In this document: in pieces, positions 1 to 8,695 of the stretch | Layout: the number at the start of each line of letters is the position of its first letter | Position numbering within the stretch: the first letter of the stretch is position 1 | NCBI RefSeq assembly: GCF_000282515.1 | Contig: NZ_AKJD01000020.1 | Location: 1 to 45,509, forward strand | Origin: Pseudomonas sp. GM80 | GTDB lineage: Bacteria > Pseudomonadota > Gammaproteobacteria > Pseudomonadales > Pseudomonadaceae | Direction: 5' to 3' | DNA: 45,509 nucleotides | Notes under the pieces: model-generated | Databases searched by the model: none | Seen by the model: the letters and a program-made list of their open reading frames with translations, nothing else | What the model was told of the DNA's origin: nothing | Position numbers and translations under genes: made by a program

Positions 1-16
1 TGCGGCAGCTCCTACA
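1..16. repeat. Partial REP element at window edge
   Basis: The first 16 bases are the end of a REP sequence of the class GTAGGAGCTGCCGCAGGCTG, read on the minus strand. The same class recurs at 4745, 22162, 23474, 27192, 34150, 42720 and 45501. The rest of the element lies outside the window. It sits just downstream of the fadH stop codon. Confidence 0.8.
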
Positions 17-23
17 TAGGTGT

Positions 24-2084
<2,061 letters not shown>

Positions 2085-2271
2085 TCACGGAAAAGTTGCG
2101 GGAGCTCTGCGTCCCCCGTCAGTCATGTGGCACAGACTAAGAGTCGCACTGCTGTCACTCAATGACCGTAACTGACAACTTATTGATCCAAATGCGCAGC
2201 GCCCCTTGGCAACCGGCGCCATGCGCCCTACCCTAGTCGCCACACACTGTACCCGGCTGTTGTTGGTTTTC

Positions 2272-3402
2272 ATGCGCAAACTTTTGTATCTGACGTTTTC
2301 CATGGCCCTCGTGGCCGTCCTTGCTTCCTACGCCATGTGGGCGGCGGACCGCCCGGCGGGACAGTACCTGTCCGACCTGCGCATCAAACTCGCGGTCGAT
2401 CAGGGCACACCCGCCGACCGTGGCAATCTCTTGGGCATCCAGCCCGAACTCTTCCCCACCGACTATCAAAGCCCGGAGCGCCTGCACCGCAAGCTCGCCG
2501 CTTATTTGCAGCAAGCGCAGGATCAAGGTTTGTTGAACGACAAAACCGTGGTCGTGTTGCCCGAGCACGTCGGCACCTGGCTGATGATCAGCGGCGAAAA
2601 AGATGAGCTTTATCAGGCGCCGACCCTCGCCGAAGCGATGAACTGGCTGGCCGCGAGCAATCCGCTGCTGTTTGCCCGCGCCTGGCTGAGCGCCAAGGGC
2701 AGCAGTCGCCTGGATGATGCGCACCTGCGCATGAAGTCCAAAGACATGGCCAAGGACTACCAGGTGCTGTTCGGTGGCTTGGCCAAGGAATTTCACGTAA
2801 CGCTGGTGGCCGGCTCCATCGTGCTGCCCGAGCCGAGTATCCGCGATGGCCAGCTCAAGCCGGGTAGCGGCGCACTGTTCAACAGCAGCGTGGTGTTTGG
2901 CCGCGACGGCGTGCCGCTCGGACAACCGCAGCGGCAGATGCACCCGATCTTCGATCAGCGCGACGTGATCGAGGCTGAAGACAAGCACGCCATCAACGTG
3001 GTCGACACCCCCGCCGGACGCCTTGGCATCCTGATCGGCAGCGACAGCTGGTACCCGGACAATTACCGCAAACTCGACGAGCAAGGCGCGCAACTGATCG
3101 CCGTGCCGGCGTTTGTCGTCGGTCATAACGTGTGGGATCAACCGTGGGGCGGCTACAAGGGTTCCAGCACGCCGGGCTCGGTCAGCCTCAAGCCCGGCGA
3201 AGTCAGCGAAGGCCAGGCCTGGCATCGTCTGACCTTGACCGCGCAACCGCCGAGCAGCCGGGCGATCGCCGGCATCAGCGTGTTCCTGCGCGGGCAGTTC
3301 TGGGACAAGTTGAGTTCAGGGCAAAGTTTCCTCAGCAGCAACGGCCGACAGTTCGCCGATGGCGACGCCCGTGGCGCGCGTTTGCTGAATATCTGGTTGT
3401 AA
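2272..3402 (+). CDS. Membrane-anchored nitrilase-fold protein, catalytic residues altered
   Basis: A 376-residue protein with a hydrophobic N-terminal segment (about residues 4-24), probably a membrane anchor or signal peptide, followed by a carbon-nitrogen hydrolase fold. Nitrilase-family enzymes use a Glu-Lys-Cys triad. The Glu is visible in VVLPEHVGTW (E98). Where the family has an RKxH motif this protein reads RQMH (Q222). Where the family has IC-x-D before the elbow it reads IGSDSWYP (G256). Two of three triad residues therefore look lost, by my manual alignment. The start is at MRKLLYLTF because the segment upstream is unlikely protein and the hydrophobic stretch begins here. The next gene, an AraC-type regulator, begins three bases after the stop, so the two are probably co-transcribed. 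Its substrate, if any, is unknown. It may be a non-catalytic binding protein. Confidence 0.75.
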   Translation: MRKLLYLTFSMALVAVLASYAMWAADRPAGQYLSDLRIKLAVDQGTPADRGNLLGIQPELFPTDYQSPERLHRKLAAYLQQAQDQGLLNDKTVVVLPEHVGTWLMISGEKDELYQAPTLAEAMNWLAASNPLLFARAWLSAKGSSRLDDAHLRMKSKDMAKDYQVLFGGLAKEFHVTLVAGSIVLPEPSIRDGQLKPGSGALFNSSVVFGRDGVPLGQPQRQMHPIFDQRDVIEAEDKHAINVVDTPAGRLGILIGSDSWYPDNYRKLDEQGAQLIAVPAFVVGHNVWDQPWGGYKGSSTPGSVSLKPGEVSEGQAWHRLTLTAQPPSSRAIAGISVFLRGQFWDKLSSGQSFLSSNGRQFADGDARGARLLNIWL

Positions 3403-3405
3403 ACC

Positions 3406-4446
3406 ATGAAGCCGCTGCCGATGCGCCTTGGGGATTTGTCGGTGGGCTTTGTCCATAGCCTCGCCGATGCGGTGCGCAGCCACGACGCCGACCCTCTGCC
3501 GCTGCTGGAGCAATACGGTCTGGATACCGCGCGACTGGCGGAAGCTGGCGCGCGGTTGTCTATTCCGCGCTACATGCGTTTGGGACACGCGGCGATTCAG
3601 TTGACCGGCGATCCGGCGTTGGGGCTGCGCATGGGCCAGCTCAGTCGCCTGAGTCAGGCCGGGCTGGCCGGGGTGACCGCCGCGCAAGCCCCGACCGTGC
3701 GCGAGGCGGCACGCTGCCTGATCCGTTTCGAACCGTTGTACGGCTCCAACTATCGCGGCCAGTCGAGTTTTCACGAAGACGCGAATGGCGCGTGGCTGCG
3801 TTTCTATTCGATCAGCCCATACAACGCCTATAACCGCTTCGTGGTGGATTCGATTATTGCTGGCTGGCTGCATCAGTTGTCGAGCGTCAGCGGCGAATCG
3901 CTGCGAGCCGAGCGCATCGACATTGAATTCGACGAACCGGATTACCGCGACGCCTACACCGCACTGGGCGATTGCCCGCTACAGTTCGGCGCCGAGCGCA
4001 ATCAATTGCGCCTGAGCCTGAGCAGCCTCGCCCAACGCAACCCGCAACATTGCCCAAGCACCTGGCGGCACCTGCTGCAATTGTGTGAACGCGAACTGGA
4101 ACAACTGACCCGCACTCGCAGCCTGCGCGAACGCATCACGCAGTTGTTGGGGCCATTGTTGAATGGTGGCCGGGAACCCGACCTGGAAGAAGTGGCGGCA
4201 CGCCTGAAGCTACCCACCTGGACGTTGCGGCGCAAACTGGCCGAGGAAGGCACGCAGTTTCGCGCGATCCTCAATGACACTCGCCGTGACCTGGCGATGA
4301 CCTACATCCGCGACACGGAACTGGCGTTCGGTGAGATCGCCTACCTGCTGGGTTTTGCCTCAGCCGAAGCATTCCAGCGGGCATTCAAACGCTGGAGCGG
4401 CCAGACCCCGGGCGAATTCCGCCGCAGTCACCGCAAAACGGCATAA
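3406..4446 (+). CDS. AraC-family transcriptional regulator
   Basis: The 346-residue protein has an N-terminal AraC_binding-type ligand domain (about residues 20-200), including the LSIPRYMRLGHAAIQLTGDP region characteristic of the OruR/ArgR-like Pseudomonas subgroup. The C-terminus is a double helix-turn-helix AraC DNA-binding domain (about 240-340). The second helix-turn-helix signature is clear in IAYLLGFASAEAFQRAFKRW followed by GQTPGEFR. Such proteins normally activate a nearby catabolic or transport operon on binding a small ligand. It lies three bases after the nitrilase-like gene, so it is probably translated from the same message and may control that gene. Its ligand cannot be told from the sequence. 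Confidence 0.88.
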   Translation: MKPLPMRLGDLSVGFVHSLADAVRSHDADPLPLLEQYGLDTARLAEAGARLSIPRYMRLGHAAIQLTGDPALGLRMGQLSRLSQAGLAGVTAAQAPTVREAARCLIRFEPLYGSNYRGQSSFHEDANGAWLRFYSISPYNAYNRFVVDSIIAGWLHQLSSVSGESLRAERIDIEFDEPDYRDAYTALGDCPLQFGAERNQLRLSLSSLAQRNPQHCPSTWRHLLQLCERELEQLTRTRSLRERITQLLGPLLNGGREPDLEEVAARLKLPTWTLRRKLAEEGTQFRAILNDTRRDLAMTYIRDTELAFGEIAYLLGFASAEAFQRAFKRWSGQTPGEFRRSHRKTA

Positions 4447-4487
4447 AGGCAGCTACGAGCCGACAGCCACAAGCGGCAAGCAAGCGC

Positions 4488-4574
4488 TTACAGCTCGGTA
4501 GCGTCTTCCGCAGGCTCCGGCGGATCCAGTTCAAAAGCCTGGTACTCGAGCAGTTCTTCTTGATAGTCGTCCAT
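4488..4574 (-). CDS. Small acidic protein, 28 residues
   Basis: A short reading frame encodes MDDYQEELLEYQAFELDPPE followed by PAEDATEL. It has a very good ribosome binding site, AGGGGG, seven bases before the ATG. The product is strongly acidic, with many Glu/Asp residues, a few aromatics and no hydrophobic segment. It lies alone between an AraC regulator gene and a REPIN, convergent with the regulator. I do not recognise a function. The strong ribosome binding site and protein-like composition suggest it is real rather than chance, but this needs conservation evidence. Confidence 0.55.
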   Translation of the reverse strand: MDDYQEELLEYQAFELDPPEPAEDATEL

Positions 4575-4744
4575 CGTGTAATCCCCCTGCTGCTCGCTGA
4601 AAATGGCCTGATCAATCGACCCGTGCCCCGAGCATAAAGTGCCCGTGTGAAGGAAAAATGAAACGTGGCCTTCATCAATAAAACGTAGCAGACGGTCAGG
4701 AATTTATCGCGAGAATTTTGTCAGGGGAATGTCACGAATCCCTC

Positions 4745-4826
4745 GTAGGAGCTGCGGCACGCTGCGATCTGTTGATCTTGCCTTTAAAAACAACATCAAA
4801 AGATCGCAGCGTGCCGCAGCTCCTAC
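4745..4826. repeat. REPIN (two inverted REP arms), GCGGCACGC variant
   Basis: Two inverted copies of GTAGGAGCTGCGGCACGCTG-type REP sequence flank about 30 bases of spacer containing GATC-rich sequence. Both arms carry the same unusual GCGGCACGC stem, whereas the other elements in the window carry GCCGAAGGC or GCCGCAGGC. This suggests the pair moved or was converted as one unit. It lies downstream of the DUF2242-type lipoprotein gene. Confidence 0.85.
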
Positions 4827-4838
4827 AGGGCGATCGGG

Positions 4839-5711
4839 TTATTGGCCGGAGGGCGGCATCGCCGGGATCGGCTCGGACGGCGGCGGGATGTCCGGATTGG
4901 CCGGCGGCGTGATGACCTCGGTCTGGGCTGCCGGCGCGGGTTCTGCGGCGGGTGCCGGGGTGATCGGCGCAGTCTCGGCGGGCGGCACAACGGGCTCAGA
5001 ACTCACTGGGGCTACTTCAGCCGGGGCCGGAGCCGGTTCGGCCGCCGGAGCGGGTGTCGCTGCGGGGGTTGCTGCTGGCTCGGCCGCAGGTGTCGGCACC
5101 AACGCAGCGGGCGCTGGCGCAGGTTTCGGCTCAGGCACACCAAGGTCGGTTTTCGGTTTTTCTTCGATATGCGCCGCTTTCTTCGCATCGGCCGGCAGGA
5201 ACAGCTCGACCAGGGTGAAGAATCGTTCATAGAACTTCTGCGAGGTCACCGTTTCGCTGGCAACCTTGACCATCGAGTCGTCCGACGAGCCGATCGGCAT
5301 CGACACCGAGCCCAGCACACCGACACCGAGGCTGGCGGAGTTGTTGGTTTTCTTCAGCGCATAGCGATCCTGCAGGGCGTTGGCGAACATGGTCGCGTGA
5401 TGCTTGCCGCTGCTGTCTTCGGCACAGACCACATTGAAGCTGATCTCCATGTGCGTATCGCCGGTTTGCTGAAAGCTCTTGTGGCCACTGATCAGCTTCG
5501 GATCACTGCTGGTGATGATGTAGCCCTGACTGAGCAAGGCGCGGCGCGCCGCTTCACAACTGGTAGCGTCGGTCACCGGATAGTTGCGCGAGAACGTACC
5601 GGAGTCATCGAAGTTCTCATGCTCGTACATCGGCTTGTCTTTCGAACAGCCGGCCACTGCAGCCACCAACAACGCCAACCCGACAACACGCAAGGGAGTG
5701 GAAATCAACAT
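4839..5711 (-). CDS. DUF2242-type lipoprotein with Ala/Pro-rich tail
   Basis: The 290-residue protein begins with a lipoprotein signal: a hydrophobic stretch then the lipobox VAGC, with Cys22 as the likely lipidated residue. Residues about 30-185 form a compact domain containing YPVTDATSCEAARRALLSQG, which I recognise as DUF2242-like, a family of unknown function. The C-terminal third is a low-complexity Ala/Pro/Glu-rich tail (PAPAAEPAPAPAE and similar) that is probably disordered and could reach through the periplasm or bind peptidoglycan. The start is supported by AGGA seven bases upstream. It is transcribed alone. A REPIN lies just downstream of the stop codon. Confidence 0.78.
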   Translation of the reverse strand: MLISTPLRVVGLALLVAAVAGCSKDKPMYEHENFDDSGTFSRNYPVTDATSCEAARRALLSQGYIITSSDPKLISGHKSFQQTGDTHMEISFNVVCAEDSSGKHHATMFANALQDRYALKKTNNSASLGVGVLGSVSMPIGSSDDSMVKVASETVTSQKFYERFFTLVELFLPADAKKAAHIEEKPKTDLGVPEPKPAPAPAALVPTPAAEPAATPAATPAPAAEPAPAPAEVAPVSSEPVVPPAETAPITPAPAAEPAPAAQTEVITPPANPDIPPPSEPIPAMPPSGQ

Positions 5712-5803
5712 TAAACATCCTGAGGGAAAACAGTCCGGGGCGTATTGTGCAACAGATCGCAGCCCCGCGGCGTATGGATTAGTGTCTTGAAACGCTTACA
5801 ACT

Positions 5804-6703
5804 CTATCGACCTTCATGGGCGGGAAAAAGTCGCGCGGATAAATGATCGATAAAAACCCGCAATTTTGCCGTGGCATGGCGACTCGATGGCCACAGCAGC
5901 CAGAATTGCCCGACGTGCTCGATATCAGCCTCCAACACCCGCTGCAAGCGCCCCTGGGCCACGTCATCGTGTGTCATGAAATCAGGCAGACAGGCAATGC
6001 CCATGCCGGCCAGGGCCGCGTGGTTGATCGCCTCGATGGAGGTACTGACCAGCCGCGTCGGCAACATCGGCTCGGCGCTGCCCTCCTCGCGCCGCAGTGG
6101 CCAGGGCTCCAGCTTGCCGGTGGCGTGAAAGGTATGCCGCAAACAGGCGTGATCGGCCAGATCGGCGGGACTTTGCGGTGTGCCGCGCTGCTGCAGATAA
6201 ACCGGGCTGGCCACAAGCACCATATGAAATTCACCCAGTGGCCGCGCCATCAAGCGCGAATCACGCGGCTTGCCGGTGCGAATCACCGCGTCAAAGCCTT
6301 CTTCGACCACATCGACCATGCGATCGGTCAAATCCAGATCCAGTTCGATCTGTGGGTAGAGCGTCATGAACTTGTTCATGACCGGCATCACCAGACCGTG
6401 CACCTGCGGCAGGCTGATGCGTAACTTGCCGTGAGGCTGCGCGGCGGCATCGCACAGCTCGAACTCCGCCGCCTCGACTTCCGCCAGAATCTTGCGACAG
6501 CGCTCAAGAAACAGCGCGCCCTCGCTGGTCAGCGTGATGCTGCGGGTGGTGCGATGGAACAAACGCACACCCAGCCGCGCCTCCAGCCGCGCGATGCTTT
6601 TGCCCACGGCCGAAGATGAAACCCCTTGCAGCCTACCGGCCTCGGTAAAGCTGCGCGTCTCGGCGACCTGCACAAACACCGAAATACTGCCCAGGCTATC
6701 CAT
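5804..6703 (-). CDS. LysR-family transcriptional regulator
   Basis: The 299-residue protein is of normal LysR length. Residues about 1-60 form the winged helix-turn-helix with the family pattern (FVQVAETRSFTEAGRLQGVS, then SSAVGKSIARLEARLGVRLF). Residues about 90-295 are the periplasmic-binding-protein-like effector domain. It belongs to the large subgroup close to PA2206/DmlR-type regulators (MDSLGSISVFVQVAE start). It is divergent from an MFS exporter gene across a 119-base gap with an inverted repeat at 6731-6745. That is the usual arrangement for a LysR protein controlling both itself and its neighbour. The effector is unknown. Confidence 0.9.
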   Translation of the reverse strand: MDSLGSISVFVQVAETRSFTEAGRLQGVSSSAVGKSIARLEARLGVRLFHRTTRSITLTSEGALFLERCRKILAEVEAAEFELCDAAAQPHGKLRISLPQVHGLVMPVMNKFMTLYPQIELDLDLTDRMVDVVEEGFDAVIRTGKPRDSRLMARPLGEFHMVLVASPVYLQQRGTPQSPADLADHACLRHTFHATGKLEPWPLRREEGSAEPMLPTRLVSTSIEAINHAALAGMGIACLPDFMTHDDVAQGRLQRVLEADIEHVGQFWLLWPSSRHATAKLRVFIDHLSARLFPAHEGR

Positions 6704-6730
6704 CCCTCACCTCCATTGAAGACATCCGTG

Positions 6731-6745
6731 TCCGATATGTTCGGA
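6731..6745. promoter_or_regulatory. Candidate LysR operator between divergent genes
   Basis: The sequence TCCGATATGTTCGGA has five-base inverted arms (TCCGA/TCGGA) around a five-base centre. It lies between the divergent LysR and MFS starts, the position expected for a LysR-type binding site. This is inferred from symmetry and position only. Confidence 0.45.
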
Positions 6746-6822
6746 ACCTTAACCTGTTTTTCGCCGCTGCGCAGCGCCCTACCCTGTAGCCTTCGTCCCC
6801 TTCTGCACATGGATGCCGGCTC

Positions 6823-8028
6823 ATGAACGACGCCCCACTGACCTGTACCGCACTGGATGACTCGCTCCAGACCCGCGAACGTTTACCCCTCGGCGCATTG
6901 CTCGCGCTGGCAACCGCCGGATTCATCACAGTGATGACCGAAGCCATGCCGGCCGGCCTGCTGCCGCAAATGAGCGAGGGCTTGAACGTCTCACAAGCAT
7001 TGATCGGGCAATTGGTCACCCTGTACGCCATCGGCTCGATCCTGGCGGCAATTCCGCTGACGATCGCCACCCGCGGCTGGCGACGCAGGCCTCTGCTACT
7101 GACAGCGATCGGCGGCTTCGCGATCGCCAACATCATCACCGCCGTATCAGACCTGTATTGGCTGACCCTGATCGCCCGCCTGATCGCCGGCGTCTTCGCC
7201 GGACTGCTCTGGGCGCTGCTGGCAGGCTACGCCAGCCGCATGGTTGCACCGCACCTGCAGGGCCGCGCCATCACAGTGGCGATGCTCGGCGCGCCCCTTG
7301 CGCTGTCGCTGGGCATCCCGGCCGGCACGTTGCTCGGCACCGTGGTGGGCTGGCGCCTCAGCTTTGCGATCATGACCGGGCTGACCGTGCTGCTGGTCAT
7401 CTGGGTACGCTGGCAAGTGCCGGATTTCGCCGGTGAACGCGCCAGCCAACGCCTGCCCTTGCGTCAGGTCTTTACCCTGCCGGGCGTGCGATCCGTGCTG
7501 TTCGTTACCCTGTCCTACGTCGTCGCACACAACTTGCTGTACACCTACATCGCGCCGTTTTTGCAACCGTCCGGGCTTGCTTCGAGCGTCGACCGGGTGT
7601 TGCTGGTGTTCGGCCTCGCGTCAGTACTGAGCCTGTGGATCGTCGGCAGCCTGATCGACCGCTGGCTACGCGGACTGGTGCTGATCAGTGCAGGGCTGTT
7701 CATGCTGGCCTCGATTGCGCTCGGCGTATGGCGTGAGTTGCCCGGCGTGATTTACTTCGCCACCGCTGTCTGGGGACTGGCATTCGGCGCAATGCCATCA
7801 CTGCTGCAAACCGCTTCTGCGAAAACCGCAAAAGAGGCCGCTGATACCGCGCAATCGATGCTGGTGACATTGTGGAATGTCGGGATAGCCGGCGGTGGCC
7901 TGTTGGGTGGCTTACTGCTGGAGAATCCAGGCGTCGGGGCGTTTCCGTGGATCGTCACAGCGCTGTTGGTGCTTAGTCTGTGGGCGACGCTCAGGGCCAA
8001 AGTCCATGGATTTCCGAGCGCTGGTTAG
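6823..8028 (+). CDS. MFS transporter, DHA1-type drug/sugar/nucleoside exporter
   Basis: A 401-residue protein of about 12 membrane segments. The region around residues 30-90 (LATAGFITVMTEAMPAGLLP) is typical of the DHA1 subgroup that includes sugar exporters and the purine ribonucleoside exporter NepI. A GRAITVAMLGAPLALSLGIP-type segment follows in the middle of the N-terminal half. It probably pumps a small molecule out by proton antiport. It is divergent from a LysR regulator, which probably controls it. The substrate cannot be fixed from sequence. The start ATG at 6823 gives an N-terminal cytoplasmic tail of about 20 residues before the first membrane segment. Confidence 0.87.
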   Translation: MNDAPLTCTALDDSLQTRERLPLGALLALATAGFITVMTEAMPAGLLPQMSEGLNVSQALIGQLVTLYAIGSILAAIPLTIATRGWRRRPLLLTAIGGFAIANIITAVSDLYWLTLIARLIAGVFAGLLWALLAGYASRMVAPHLQGRAITVAMLGAPLALSLGIPAGTLLGTVVGWRLSFAIMTGLTVLLVIWVRWQVPDFAGERASQRLPLRQVFTLPGVRSVLFVTLSYVVAHNLLYTYIAPFLQPSGLASSVDRVLLVFGLASVLSLWIVGSLIDRWLRGLVLISAGLFMLASIALGVWRELPGVIYFATAVWGLAFGAMPSLLQTASAKTAKEAADTAQSMLVTLWNVGIAGGGLLGGLLLENPGVGAFPWIVTALLVLSLWATLRAKVHGFPSAG

Positions 8029-8063
8029 GGCGAGGCCTGTTGGGGAATGGTGGGCAGTGAGGA

Positions 8064-8091
8064 CGCTATCGCGAGCAGGCTCACTCCTACA
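8064..8091. repeat. Single REP arm (CTATCGCGAGCAGGCTCACT class)
   Basis: A single copy of the REP class that forms an inverted pair at 28633-28721. Here it stands alone downstream of the MFS gene, without an opposing arm. Confidence 0.75.
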
Positions 8092-8138
8092 GTTGGATCG
8101 GGTACACCAGTAGGAAATGGGTCGGCGCTCAGGCCGCC

Positions 8139-8162
8139 ATCGCTGGCAAGCCAGCTCCCACA
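8139..8162. repeat. Single REP arm (TCGCTGGCAAGCCAGCTCCC class)
   Basis: A single copy of the REP class that occurs as inverted pairs at 29359, 36115 and 40416. Its end overlaps the first unit of the 108-base tandem repeat. Confidence 0.75.
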
Positions 8163-8369
8163 GAAGAGCGAAAGCATAATGCGCACCACCCCTGCCCCTC
8201 ACCACTCAACACGATGAGCGCAAGCTCGGGTGCAGCTTTTGATCTGAAGGCCCGTCGGCAGGCTCCCACAGAAGAGCGAAAGCAGAATGCGCACAGCCCC
8301 TGCCCCTCACCACTCAACACGATGAGCGCAAGCTCGGGTGCAGCTTTTGATCTGAAGGCCCGTCGGCAG
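8154..8369. repeat. Two tandem 108-base direct repeats
   Basis: The unit beginning GCTCCCACAGAAGAGCGAAA is present twice in direct tandem (8154-8261 and 8262-8369) with only a few differences, and a third copy starts and breaks off after three bases. The unit length is a multiple of three, so reading frames cross it without stopping; on the minus strand this gives a 36-residue peptide repeat containing APELALIVLSGEGQG. I read this as an intergenic repeat rather than a gene, as there is no ribosome binding site or plausible start. Confidence 0.8.
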
Positions 8370-8380
8370 GCTGAGTGGAG

Positions 8381-8593
8381 GGATTGATCCGGGGGTGGGA
8401 GCGCAGCGACCGTTCGACGAAGTCGAACACATCGAGAGGAGGTGCAGCGAAGCAAACCGTAGGCGATGCCCCCCCGGATCGATCCCGGAGCGAAGGAACC
8501 CCGAGCCCCAGCGAGCGGGCCGAACGTCAGGGCATAGACCTTTGGTTACTTTGGGGCGTTTGCCAAAGTGACCCGCCGTAAGGGCGGAACCCT
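8381..8593. repeat. Long intergenic repeat element with terminal inverted segments
   Basis: This block contains GGATTGATCCGGGGG near 8381 and its near inverse CCCCCCGGATCGATCC about 90 bases later. It ends with TTTGGTTACTTTGGGGCGTT, TTGCCAAAGTGACCC and CGTAAGGGCGGAACC. TTTGG...CCAAAGTGACC sequences of this kind are, in my knowledge, a frequent intergenic repeat of fluorescent Pseudomonas genomes, and may correspond to one of the long repeat families described in P. fluorescens. It can fold extensively. I see no gene in it. Copy number would have to be checked genome-wide. Confidence 0.55.
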
Positions 8594-8640
8594 AAGCAGC
8601 CATAACCGCAGCAACGGATATACCCCCCAATCCAAACCCC

Positions 8641-8670
8641 AAAAAAAACCCCGACTCACGAGCCGGGGCT
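8641..8670 (-). terminator. Rho-independent terminator of ppiD
   Basis: Read on the minus strand, CCCCGGCTCGTGAGTCGGGG forms a GC-rich hairpin followed by eight T residues. It lies just downstream of the ppiD stop codon. Confidence 0.88.
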
Positions 8671-8695
8671 TTTTATCTGAACACTCACTCAGCGA

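Noticed and set aside
8154..8369. CRISPR-like array from the repeats in the 8 kb gap
   Set aside because: The units are direct tandem copies without spacers, there are only two, and no cas gene is present.
8129..8455. A 108-residue repeat protein in the gap before ppiD
   Set aside because: It arises because the 108-base tandem repeat is a multiple of three. There is no ribosome binding site and the frame crosses REP sequence.
8375..8581. A 68-codon frame in the long repeat
   Set aside because: It is fully inside the dispersed repeat and has no start signal; such frames recur wherever the repeat occurs.
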